This document shows, one piece after another, positions 18,516 through 31,100 of a stretch of DNA of 64,000 nt. The notes beneath the pieces were generated by a model, which worked only from the letters and a program-made list of their open reading frames with translations, was not told where the DNA came from and did no database searches. Position numbers and translations under genes: made by a program. Numbering within the stretch: the stretch's first letter is position 1; the number at the start of each line of letters is the position of its first letter. Source of the DNA: Symsagittifera roscoffensis (taxonomy: Eukaryota > Xenacoelomorpha > Acoela > Convolutidae); the NCBI RefSeq assembly GCF_963678635.1, contig NC_087070.1, positions 28,558,048 to 28,622,047 on the forward strand, written 5' to 3'.

Positions 18516-19165
18516 CGGTCCGTCACGTAATCTCTTTGCCCCAAAAAGAGGCTGCGCGTAGGAGTTGCAGCGGACAGATAGGGACAGATCTCCCCTAACC
18601 TGTAGTCCCTCTGCTAGCCTAATCCTGGCTCACGAGCCAAGTCGTGACCAGACATCTCTCCACATCGCCAACACATGAGCCTATTTCGACCTCTTTTGGC
18701 GGTACCGGACTCGCCGAAGGCCATTATTAATATTAATTCCGTAGAGCAGTCCCCGCGGTCTATTCTTCCCATTGCAATAAGGAGCGCGATGGTGAAATTC
18801 ACCAGCTTCGGATCCTCCAGTCCAAAACTGCAATCCACCAAGCGTTGATATATCTCGTCCAAAGCCGTTCCTAGACTCCCTGAGATGAAATCCATAAGAT
18901 CATTCGTGTACCTCAGCTTTTCTTGTGTCAATTTGTCACTTCAATTTCAATTTTTTCAGTTTTGAGTATCAAAAACCCATGACTGATCAACCACAGTCGA
19001 TCTAAAAGGCACAACTTACAACCATTGTACAGGCTTTTTTATCTCTATGATAAATCATCTGTAATTTTTTTTAAGGCAGTCAATTAAAATTTTATTTTTG
19101 TTTTTTAATCTAAAAATTAGCACCAAGAAGGATCGTTCACCTCCATTTACTTCAACATAAAAAAA
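17937..19165 (-). repeat. Segmental duplication of 14829-16120 inserted in the array
   Basis: Its left edge is TGTCCTTCGATCTCGAG, shared with 14829. The right part includes the non-coding sequence GGATCGTTCACCTCCATTTACTTCAA, shared with 16087-16110. It carries degraded copies of the copy B N-terminal ORF (18515-17837, with a deletion near 18165 and several shifts) and of the 15925-15590 ORF (18931-18614). About 260 bp of unrelated DNA (19170-19430) separates it from the array. Confidence 0.85.
18614..18931 (-). CDS. Duplicate of hypothetical ORF 15590-15925
   Basis: A 105-codon frame nearly identical to the 15925 ORF from NDLMDFISGSLGTALDEIYQ to MSGHDLAREPGLG. The frame remains open while the neighbouring copy of the coiled-coil ORF has decayed. 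Either the duplication is recent or this frame is short enough to have escaped. Function unknown. Confidence 0.4.
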   Translation of the reverse strand: MTQEKLRYTNDLMDFISGSLGTALDEIYQRLVDCSFGLEDPKLVNFTIALLIAMGRIDRGDCSTELILIMAFGESGTAKRGRNRLMCWRCGEMSGHDLAREPGLG

Positions 19166-19430
19166 AATTCGATGCTGTAACCCTTCACACCTGAATTAGT
19201 CCAGGTTACAATCAAATAACTATCACACAATCATAATCATACAATGATAGTAATAACAGGCTTATGCAAGCGCCACCAAGCACGTTTCTTTGAGACCAAG
19301 ACGACTTCAACTCGATAGCTCACTTAGTAAAACAGCACGGTTGTTGCACCTCTGGTAATGATACGGCTAACCATATCCAACCATACCTATAAGCAAGCTA
19401 CTTTGACTGGGGCACCAAGTCTAGTCTCAT
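19166..19430. other. Unique spacer between duplication and array
   Basis: About 260 bp without ORF or repeat match elsewhere in the window. It ends at the array sequence CATGCTGATGATCGACTAG. Confidence 0.4.
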
Positions 19431-22129
19431 GCTGATGATCGACTAGTATCAAATCAGTACCGAGGTTAAAATTAGAGATTAACAAAAAAATCAACACATT
19501 CTTCTTAGGGAAAAGTTTTAAATTTACAAACAAACAAATACATTTCCATACACCTCCGCTTTACCTTCAAAGTAAGGTGAACAAAAATTACAGACTGCAC
19601 AATGAACAAACTGGATTGAAAAGTGCGAAATTATTTAACTGCACTTGAAAATTGGTTGTACAAAAATGGCAGCAACGTAAAAAAAAAGGTGAGGTTACAG
19701 ATTTTACTGGATGGTATCTCAGCTAAATCAAATCTAGATACAAGTATCTGCACAGAAAATGAAAAAATTAGAAGAGAAATATCAAAAAAATAGTCTAATG
19801 AAACTGGAATTGCAATCTTCTTATCTTTTTTTCACACCCGAGTCGATGGTTGACAAAATTTTACATGAAGTGTCTGACTCTTTCTCGTTAACCGGTCTTT
19901 TTGGAGGTATGAAGAAAATAAATTTCTCGGGAGTACTGCCTAGTGTTAGTTGGACAGAAGTTGATTGTATCGTTCCCAACGGGGTTGTGCTGTTAAAGGG
20001 TCAATTAAATATTTTCTTTGCTAACAGATTTGCTCTTGGTTGCTAGTTTGTCAACGGTATTAAGGAATCTGATGGTGAAAATACAAAAAACACGCTGCAG
20101 TTGATTAAACTGAGATGCTAACAACCAAAACTATCTTCAATGAGCCCATGAACTTTTTTTGAGAACTCGTTCCCAAATCTGCGCTCGCCGAAAAAAGTGG
20201 TTGGTTCCGCTTTTCTTTGTGGTAAAGATTGCCTTACTTAGATGAAGATGGCCAATGGGTCCTCTGGAGAGCTGTCAGTTTGTATCGACGAGCGCTTCGG
20301 AGTGATTGCTCGTCAGCTTCGGCTATCCCTGACCATCCAAGATTTTTTGTCCCGCAGCCGACGGATCGTACCTTCGCTCCGCGAAAAAAAGTGTGTGCCA
20401 TCAACGATTCAGACGAACTTGTTTTTTATTTTCATCAGTGTAAAAATCACTTACTTAAATTTTTTGTTGCTTGATTTTTTTCCTTGAAAGAAAAAAGTGG
20501 TGCAGTATCATTTGCACTTATTTATAATTCTGGTTGTTCTATGTCTTTTCCCTCTCTGATGTAATAAACACTAAGATGTTCTTACTTAGTACAATCTATG
20601 TACAACAGAACTAAAGATACAACAAATGAAAAAAGTGTTGAACTAAAATGTCTGTTCTAAATTAACACGAACAAAGAATGATCGACCGTTGGACGATTCA
20701 CGCTGATGATCGACTAGTATCAAATCAATACCGAGGTTAAAAAAAGATTAACAACAAACAAGAGATTAACACATTCTTCATAGGGAAAAATTTTAAATTT
20801 ACAAACAAACAAATACAATTCCATACAACTCCATTTTACCTTCAATATGAGGTGAACAAAAATTACAGACTGCACATTGCACAAACTGGGTTGAAACGTG
20901 AGAAATTATGTATCTGCACTTAAAAATTGGATGTACGAAATTGGCAGCAACGTTAAAAAAGGTTGAGTTTACAGAATTTACTGAATGGTATCTAAGAGAA
21001 ATCAAATGTAAATACAAATATCTGCACACAAAATATATAGAAAAAAGAAGAGAAACTTCGATAAAACTAATTGAAAGTTTAAAAGATCTTTTTGTGAAAA
21101 TAGTCTAATGAAACTGGAATTGAAACTTTCTCATCTTTTTTTTCACATCCGAGTCGATGGTTGAAAAAATTTCATTTGAGGTGTCTGACTCTTTCTTGTT
21201 AACCGGTCTTTTGGGAGGTAAAAAAAATTTTTCTCGGGAGTACTGTCTAGTGTTAGTTAGACAGAAATTGATTGTATCGTTCCCAAAGAGGTTTTGCTGT
21301 TAAAGGGTCAATTAAATACAGAGTTGCCCTTGGTTGCTATTTTGTCTACGGTATTAAGAAATCTGATGATGAAAAATTTAAAAAAAACATGCTGCAGGTG
21401 ACTAAACTGAGGTGCTAACATCCAAAACTATGTTCAATGGGCCCAAGAACTTTTTTTGAAAACTCGTTCACAAATCTGCGCTCGCCGAAAATTTTGGTTG
21501 GTCTCGCTTTTCTTTGTGATCAAGATGGCCTTACTTAGATGATGATGGACAATGGGTCATCTGGAGAGCTGTCAGTTTTTATCGACGATCGCTTCTGAAT
21601 GATCGCTCGTCAATTTCGGATATTCCTGACCATCCAAGATTTTTCATTCAGTAGCCGACGGATCGTACCTACGCTCCACGAAAAAAAAGTATCTTAAACT
21701 GTGTGCCATCAACGATTCAGATGGATTTGTTTTTCATTTTCATCAAAGTAAAAATAACTTGATTAGAACATTTGTTGCTTGAATTTTTTTTCCTTGAAAG
21801 AAAAAAGTGGTGCAGTATCAATTGTACTCATTTATAATTCTAGTTGTTCTATGTCTTTTCTCTCTCTGTTAAAAAAACACTAAGATGTTCTTACTTAGTA
21901 CAATCTATGTATATCTGAACTAAAGTTACAACAAACGAAAAAACAGTTGAGCTAAAATGTCTGTTCTAAATTAACACGAACGAAGAATGATCGACCGTTG
22001 GACGATTCAAGCTGATGATTGACCACTACCAAATCAATACCGAGGTTAAAATTAGAGGTTAACAAAAAAAATCAAAACATTCTTCTTAGGGAAAAGTTTT
22101 AAGTTTACAAACAAACAATTACAAATTCC

Positions 22130-25100
22130 ATATAACTCCATTTTACCTTTAACGTAGAGAGGACAAAAAATACAGACTGCACAATGAACGAACTGGGATG
22201 AAATTCAGGAAATTATGTATCTGAACTTATGAAGAATGATCGACTGTTGGACAATTCATGCTTATGATCGACTAGTATCAAATCAATACCGAGGTTAAAA
22301 AAGAGATTAACAAAAAAATTATCACATTCTTCATAGGGAATACTTTTAAATGTACAAACAAACAAATACAATTCCATACACCCCCATTTTACCTTCAACG
22401 TAAGGTGAACAAAAATTACAGACTGCACAAGGAACAAACTGGGTTGAAAAGTGAGAAATCATGTATCTGCACTTAATAATTGGATGTACAAAATTGGCAG
22501 CAAAGTTTACAGAATTTACTGAATGGTATCTAAGAGAAATCAATACTAAATACAAATATCTGCACACAAAATATAGAAAATAGAAGAGAAACTTCGGTAA
22601 AACTAATTGAAAGTTTAAAAGATTTTTTTTGTAAAAATAGTCTAATGAAACTGGAAGTGCAACTTTTTCATCTTTTTTTCACATCCGGTGTCTGACTCTT
22701 TCTTGTTAACCGGTCTTTTGGAGGGTATAAAAAAAAAAATTCTCGGGAGTACTGTCTAGTGTTAGTTAGACAGAAATTGATTGTATCGTTCCCAATGGGG
22801 TTGTGCTGTTAGAGCGTTAATTAAAACTTTTCTTTGCTAACAGAGTTGCTCATGGTTGCTAGTTTCTCGACGGTATTGAAGAAATTGATGGAGAAAATAG
22901 GAAAATACATCCAAAACTATTATCCAAAACTATGTTTGTTGGGCCTAAGAGTTTTTTTGACACCTCCTTCACAAATCTGCACTCGCCAAAGAAATTGGTG
23001 GGTTCCGCATTTATTCTTGGTCAAGACGGCCTTGCTTAGATGAAGATGGCCAATGGGTCCTCTGGTGAGCTGTCAGTTTGTATCGACGAGCGCTTCTGAG
23101 TGATCGCTCGTCAATTTCGACTATTCCTGAACATCCAAGTTTTTTCATGTAGCAGCCGACGGATCGAACCTACGCTCCTCGAAAAAAAATATATTAAACT
23201 GTGTGCCATCAACGACTCAGACGAACTTGTTTTTCAATTTCATCAGTGTAAAAATCACTTATTTCAAATTTTTGTTCCTTGATTTTTTCCCTCAAAGAAA
23301 AAAGTGGTGCAGTATCATTTGCACTCATTTATAATTCTGGTTGTTCTATGTCTTTTCCCTCTCTGATGTAATAAACACTAAGATGTTCTTACTTAGTACA
23401 ATCTTTGTACTTTAACTAAAGATACAACAAACGAAAAAACAGTTGAGCTAAAATGTCTGGTCTAAATTAACACGAACGAAGAATGATCGACCGTTGGACA
23501 ATTCATGCTGATGATTGACTGCTACTAAATCAAAACCGAGGTTAAAAATAGATATTAACAAAAAAATCAACACATTCTTTGTAAGGAAATGTTTTAAATT
23601 TACAAACAAACAAATACAAATTCCATATATCTCCATTTTACCTTCAACGTAGAGTGGATAAAAATTACAGACTGCAAAAGGAACAAACTGGGGTGAAATT
23701 GAGGAAATTATGTATCTGTACTTGAAAATTGGATGTACAAAAAACGCAGCAACGTAAAACAAAAGTTGAGTTTACAGAACTTACTGGATGGTATCTGAAA
23801 TAAATCAATTTTGAATACAAATATCCGCACACAAAATATAGAATTTAGAAGAGAAACTTCGATAAAACTAAATGAAAGTTTAAAAGAATTTTTGTGGAAA
23901 TCGTTTAATGAAACTGGAAATGCAACTTTCTCATCTTTTTTTCACATCCGAGTCGATGTTTGACAAAATTTTATTTGAGGTGTCTGACTCTTTCTCTTTA
24001 ACCGGTCTTTTGGGAGGTATAAAGAAAATAATTTTCTCGGGAGTACTGTATAGTGTTAGTTCGAGAGAAGTTGATTGTATCGTTCCCAACGGGGTTGTGC
24101 TGTTAAAGGGTCAATTAAATATTTTCTTTGCTAACAGAGTTGCTCATGGCTGCTAGTTTGTCGACGGTATTGAGAAACTTGATGGAGAAAATACAAATAA
24201 CACGCTGCAGATGAGTAAGCTGTAGTGCTAACATCTAAAACTATGTTCGTTGGGCCTAAGAATTTTTTTGACCCCTCCTTCTCAAATCTGCGCTCGCCAA
24301 AGAAATTGGTGGGTTCCGCATTTCTTCTTGGTCAAGACGGCCTTGCTTAGATGAAGATGGCCAATGGGTCCTCTGGAGAGCTGTCAGTTTGTATCGACGA
24401 GCGCTTTTGAGTGATCGCTCGTCAATTTCGACTATTCCTGACCATCCAAGTTTTTTCATGTAGCAGCCGACGGATCGTACCTACGCTCCGCGAAAAAAAT
24501 ATCTTAAACTGTGTGCCATCAACGACTCAGATGAACTTTTTTTTTCATTTTCATCAGTGTAAAAATCACTTATTTCATATTTTTTTCCTTGATTTTTTTC
24601 CTTCAAAGAAAAAAGTGGTGCAGTATCATTTGCACTCATTTATAATTCTGGTTGTTCTATGCCTTTTCCCTCTCTGAAGTAATAAACACTAAGATGTTCT
24701 TAATTGTACATTCTTTTTTCTTTAATTAAAGATACAATAAACGAAAAAACAGTTGAGCTAAAATGTCTGGTCTAAATTAACACGAATGAAGAATGATCGA
24801 CCGTTAGACGATTCATGCTGATGATCGACTAGTATCAAATCAAAACCGAGGTTAAAAAAAAGATTAACAAAAAAAAATCAACACATTCTTCATAGGGAAT
24901 AGTTTTAAATTTTCAAACAAACAAATACAATTCCATACACCTCCATTATACCTTCAACGTAAGGTGAACAAAAAATATAGACTGCACAATGAACAAACTG
25001 GGTTGAAAAGTGAGAAATCATGTATCTGCACTTAATAATTGGATGTACGAAAATGGCAGCAACGTTTAAAAATGTTGAGTTTACAGAATTTACTGAATGA

Positions 25101-28100
25101 TATCTAAGAGAAATCAAATCTAAATACAAATATCTGCACAAAAAAATATAGAAAACAGGAGAGAAACTTCGCTAAAATTAATTGAAAGCTTAAAAAAGTT
25201 TTTTGTGAAAATAGTCTAATGAAACTGGAATTGCAACTTTCTCATCTTTTTTTCACATCCAAGTCGATGGTTGAAAAAATTTCGTTGAGGTGTCTGACTT
25301 TTTCTCGTTAACCGGTCTTTTGGGAGGTATAAAAAAATTAATTTTCTCGGGAGTACTGTCTAGTGTTAGTTGGACAGAAAATGATTGTATCGTTCCCAAT
25401 GGGGTTGTGCTGTTAGAGCGTTAATTAAATATTTTCTTTGCTAACAGAGTTGCTCATGGTTGCTAGTTTGTCAACGGTTTTAAGAAATCCATGATGGAAA
25501 AAAAACAAAAAACACGCTGCAGGTGAGTAAGCTTTAGTGATAACATCCAAAACTAAAAATTTTTTTGAGACCTCCTTCACAAATCTGAGCTCGCCGAAAA
25601 AATTGTAGTGCTAACATCTAAAACTATGTTCGTTGGGCCTAAGAGTTTTTTTGACCCCTCCTTCACAAATCTGCGCTCGCCAAACAAATTGGTGGGTTCC
25701 GCATTTCTTCTTGGTCAAGACGGCCTTGCTTAGATAAAGATGGCCAATGGGTCCTCTGGAGAGCTGTCAGTTTTTATCGACGAGCGCTTCTGAATGATCG
25801 CTCGTCAATTTCGGCTATTCCTGACCATCCAAGATTTTTCATCCAGTAGCCGACGGATCGTACCTACGCTCCAAGAAAAGAAAAGTATCTTAAACTGTGT
25901 GCCATCAACGATTCAGACGAACTTGTTTTTCATTTTCATCAATGTAAAAATCACTTAGTTAGAACATTTGTTGCTTGAGTTTTTTTTCCTTCAAAGAAAA
26001 AAGTGGTGCAGTATCATTTAAACTCATTTATATTTCTGGTTGTTCTATGTCTTTTCCGTCTCTGAAGTAATAAACACTAAGATGTTCTTAATTGTACATT
26101 CTTTGTACTTTAACTAAAGATACAACAAACGAAAAAACGGTTGAGCTAAAATGTCTGTTCTAAATTAACACGAACAAAGAATGATCGACCATTGGACGAT
26201 GATTCATGCTGATGACTGACTAGTACCAAATCAATACCGAGGTTAAAAATAGAGATTAACAAAAAAAATCAACACATTCTTCATAGGGAAACGTTTTAAG
26301 TTTACAGACAACAATTACAAAATCCATATAACTTCATTTCACCTTCAACGTAGAGAGAACAAAAATTACAGACTGCACAATGAACAAACTGGGGTGAAAA
26401 TTAGGAAATTATGTATATGCACCTAAAAATTGGATGTACAAAAAATGCAGCAACGTAAAAAAGGTTGAATTTACAGAACTTACTGGATGGTATCTGAATT
26501 AAATCAAATCTAAATACAATTATCCGCACACAAAAAATAGAAGTTAGAAAAAAAAATTCAATAAAACTAATTGAAAGTTTAAAAGAGTTTTTTTCGAATT
26601 AGTCTAATGAAACTGGAAATGCAACTTTCTCATCTTTTTTCACATCCGAGTCGATGGTTGAAAATTTTCATTTGAGGTGTCTGACTCTTTCTCGTTACCC
26701 GGTCTTTTGAGAGGTATAAAAAAAATTCTCGGGAGTACTGTCAAGTGTTAGTTGGACAGGAATTGATTGTATCGTTCCCAACGGGGTTGCGCTGTTAAAG
26801 GGTCAATTAAATACTTTCTTTGCTAACAGAGTTGCTCTTGGTTGCTAGTTTGTCAACGTAATTAAGAAATCTGATGTTGAAAAATACAAAAAACACGCTG
26901 CAGGTGATTAAACTGAGGTGCTAACATCCAAAACTATGTTCAATGGGCCCAAAAACTTTTTTTGAGAACTCGTTCACAAATCTGCGCTCGCCAAAAAAAT
27001 TGGCTTTTTCCGCTTTTTTTTGTGGTCAAGATGGCCTCACTTAGATGAAGATGGTTAATGGGTCCTCTGGAGAGCTGTCAGTTTGTATCGACGAGCGCTT
27101 CTGAGTGATTGCTCGTCAGTTTCGGCTATCCCTGACCATCGAAGATTTTTGTCTCGCAGCCGACGGATTGTACCTTCGCTCCGCGAAAAAAACTATCTCA
27201 AACTGTGTGCCATCAAAGATTCAGACAAACTTGTTTTTCATTTTCATCAGTGTAAAAATCACTTATTTAAAAACTTTTTTGCTAGAATTTTTTTCCTTGA
27301 AAGAAAAAAGTGGTGCAATATCATTTCTATGTCTTTTCTCTATCTGATGTAATAAACATTAAGATGTTCTTACTTAGTACAATCTATGTACAACTGAACT
27401 AAAGATACAACAAATGAAAAAAGTGTTGAACTAAAATGTTTATTGTAAATTACACGAACAAAGAATGATCGACCGTTGGACGATTCATGCTGATGATCGA
27501 CTAATGTCAAATCAAAACCGAGGTTAAAAAAAAGATTAACAAAAAAATCATCACATTCTTCATAGGGAATAGTTTTAAATTTTCAAACAAACAAATACAA
27601 TTCCATACCACCATTATACCTTCAACGTAAGGTGAACAAAAAATATAGACTGCACAATGAACAAACTGGGTTGAAAAGTGAGAAATCATGTATCTGCACC
27701 TAATAATTGGATGTACGAAAATGGCAGCAACGTTTAAAAAGGTTGAGTTTACAGAATTTACTGAATGTTATCTAAGAGAAATCAAATCTAAATACAAATA
27801 TCTGCACAAAAAATATAGAAAATAGGAGAGAAACTTCGATAAACTAATTGAATGCCTAAAAGAGTTTTTTGTGAAAATAGTCTAATGAAACTGGAATTGC
27901 AACTTTCTCATCTTTTTTTCACATCCAGGTCGATGGTTGAAAAAGTTTCGTTCAGGTGTCTGACTTTTTCTCGTTAACCGGTCTTTTGGGAGGTATAAAA
28001 AAACTAATTTTCTCGGGAGTACTGTCTAGTGTTAGTTAGAAAGAAATTGATTGTATCGTTCCCAACGGGGTTGTGCTGTTAAAGGGTCAAATAAAAATTT

Positions 28101-31100
28101 TCTTTGCTAACAGAGTTGCTCTTGGTTGCTAGTATGTCAACGGTGTTGAGAGACCTGATGGAGAAAATACAAATAACACGCTGCAGATGAGTAAACTGTA
28201 GTGCTAACATCTAAAACTATGTTCGTTGGGCCTAAAAGTTTTTTTGACCCCTCCTTCACAAATCTGCGGTCGCCAAAGAAATTGGTGGGTTCTGCATTTC
28301 TTCTTGGTCAAGACGGCCTTGCTTAGATGAAGATGGCCAATGGGTCTTCTCGAGAGCTGTCAGTTTGTATCGACGAGCGCTTCTGAGTGATCGCTCGTCT
28401 ATTTCGACTATTCCTGACCATAAAAGTTTTTTCAAGTAGCAGCCGACGGATCGTACCTACGCTCCGCGAAAAAAAAATATCTTGAACTTTGTGCCATCAA
28501 CGACTCAGACGAACTTGTTTTTCTTTTTCATCAGTGTAAAATTCACTTATTTCAAATTTTTTTTCCTTCAAAGAAAAAACGGTTTAGTATCATTTGCACT
28601 CATTTCTAATTCTGGTTGTTCTATATCTTTTCCCTCTCTGAAGTAATAAACACTAAAATGTCTGGTCTAAATTAACACGAACGAAGAATGATCGACCGTT
28701 GGACAATTCATGCTGATGATTGACTGCTACTAAATCAAAACCGAGGTTAAAAATAGATATTAACAAAAAAATCAACACATTCTTTGTAAGGAAAAGTTTT
28801 AAATTTACAAACAAACAAATACAAATTCCATATACCTCCATTTTACCTTCAAAGTAGAGTGGATAAAAATTACAGACTGCACAATGAAGTAACTGGGGTG
28901 AAAATTAGGAAGTTATGTATATGCACTTGAAATATGGATGTACAAAAGTTGCAGCAACGTAAAAAAGGTTGAGTTTACAGAACTTACTGGATGGTATCTG
29001 AATTGAATCAAATCTAAATACAAATATCCGCACACAAAAAATAGAAGTTAGAAAAAAAATTTCGATAAATCTAATTGAAAGTTTAAAAGAGTTTTTTTCT
29101 CAAAATAGTCTAGTGAAACTGGAATTGCAACCATCTCATCTTTTTTCACACACGAGTTGATGGTTGAGAAAGTTTTATTTGAGGTGTCTGACTCTTTCTC
29201 GTTAACCGGTCTTTTGGGAGGTATAAAGAAAATGACTTTCTCGGATGTACTGTCTAGAGTTAGTTGGACAGAAGTTGATTGTATCGTTCCCAACGGGGTT
29301 GTGCTGTTAGAGGGTCAATTAAAATTTTCGTTGCTAACAGAGTTGCTCATGGTTGCTAGTTTGTCAACGGTTTTAAGAAATCCATGGTGGAAAAAAAAAC
29401 AAAAAACACGCTGCAGGTGAGTAAGCTTTAGTGATAACATCCAAAACTAAGAATTTTTTTGAGACCTCCTTCACAAATCTGAGCTCGCCGAAAAAATTGG
29501 TGGGTTCCGCGTTTCTTCGTGGTCAAGATGGCCGTGCTTAGATAAAGATGGCCAATGGGTCCTCTGGAGAGCTGTCAGTTTTTATCGACGATCGCTTCTG
29601 AATGATCGCTCGTCAATTTCGGATATTCCTGACCATCCAAGATTTTTCATTCAGTAGCCGACGGATCGTACCTACGCTCCACGAAAAAAAAAGTATCTTA
29701 AACTGTGTGCCATCAACGATTCAGATGGATTTGTTTTTCATTTTCATCAAAGTAAAAATAACTTGATTAGAACATTTGTTGCTTGAATTTTTTTTCCTTC
29801 AAAGAAAAAAGTGCTGCATTTTCATTTGCACTCATTAATAATTCTGGTTGTTCTATGTCTTTTCCCTCTCTGATGTAATAAACACTAAGATGTTCCTACT
29901 TAGTACAATCTTTGTACTTTAACTAAAGATAAAACAAATGAAAAAAATGTTGAACTAAAATGTCTGTTCTGAATTAACACGAACAAAGAATGATCAACCG
30001 TTGGACGATTAATGCTAATGATTGACTTGTATCAAATCAAAACCGAGGTTAAAAATAGATGTTAACAAAAAAAATCAACACATTCTTTGTAAAGAAAAGT
30101 CTTAAATTTACAAACAAACAAATACAAATTCCATATACCTCCATTTTACCTTCAACGTAGAGTGGACAAAAATTACAGACTGCACAATGAACAAACTGGG
30201 GTGAATTTGAGGAAATTATGTATCTGCAATTGAAAGTTTGATGTACAAAAAACGCAGCAACTTAAAACAAAGGTTGAGTTTACAGAACTTACTGGATGGT
30301 ATCTGAAAAATAAATCAAATCTAAATACAAATATCTGCATACAAAATATAGAATTTAGAAGAGAAACTTCGATAAAACTAAATGAAAGCTTAAAAGAATT
30401 TTTTGTGGAAATCGTTCAATGAAACTGGAAATGCAACTTTCTCATCTTTTTTTCACATCCGAGCCGATGTTTGACAAAATTTTATTTGAGGTGTCTGACT
30501 CTTTCTCGTTAACCGGTCTTTTGGGAGGTATAAAGAAAATAATTTTCTCGGGAGTTTTGTGTAATGTTAGTTGGACAGATTTTGATTGTATCGTTCCCAA
30601 AGGGGTTGTGCTGTTAGAGGGTCAATTAAAAAGGTTTTTGCTAAGAGTTGCTCTTGGTTGCTAGTTTGTCAACAGTATTAAAAAATTTGATGGTGAAAAA
30701 TACAAAAAACACGCTGCAGGTGAGTAAGCTGGAGTGCTTACATCAAAAACTATGTTCATTGGGCCTAAGAGTTTTTTTTTGAGACCTCCTTCACAAATCT
30801 GCGCTCGCCGAAAAAAATGATGGTTCCGCGTTTCTTCTTGGTCAGGATGGCCTTGCTTAGATTTAGATGGCCAATGGGTCCTCTGGAGAGCTGTCAGTTT
30901 GTATCGACGAGCGCTTCTGAGTGATCGCTCTTCAATTTCGGCTATTCCTGACCATCCAAAATTTTTCATCCAGCAGCCGACGGATCATAACTACATTCCG
31001 CGAAAAAATTTATATCTCAAATTGTGTGCCATCAACGATTCAGACGAAATGGTTTATCAATTTCATTGGTGTAAAAATCACTGATTTAAATATTTTTTTG

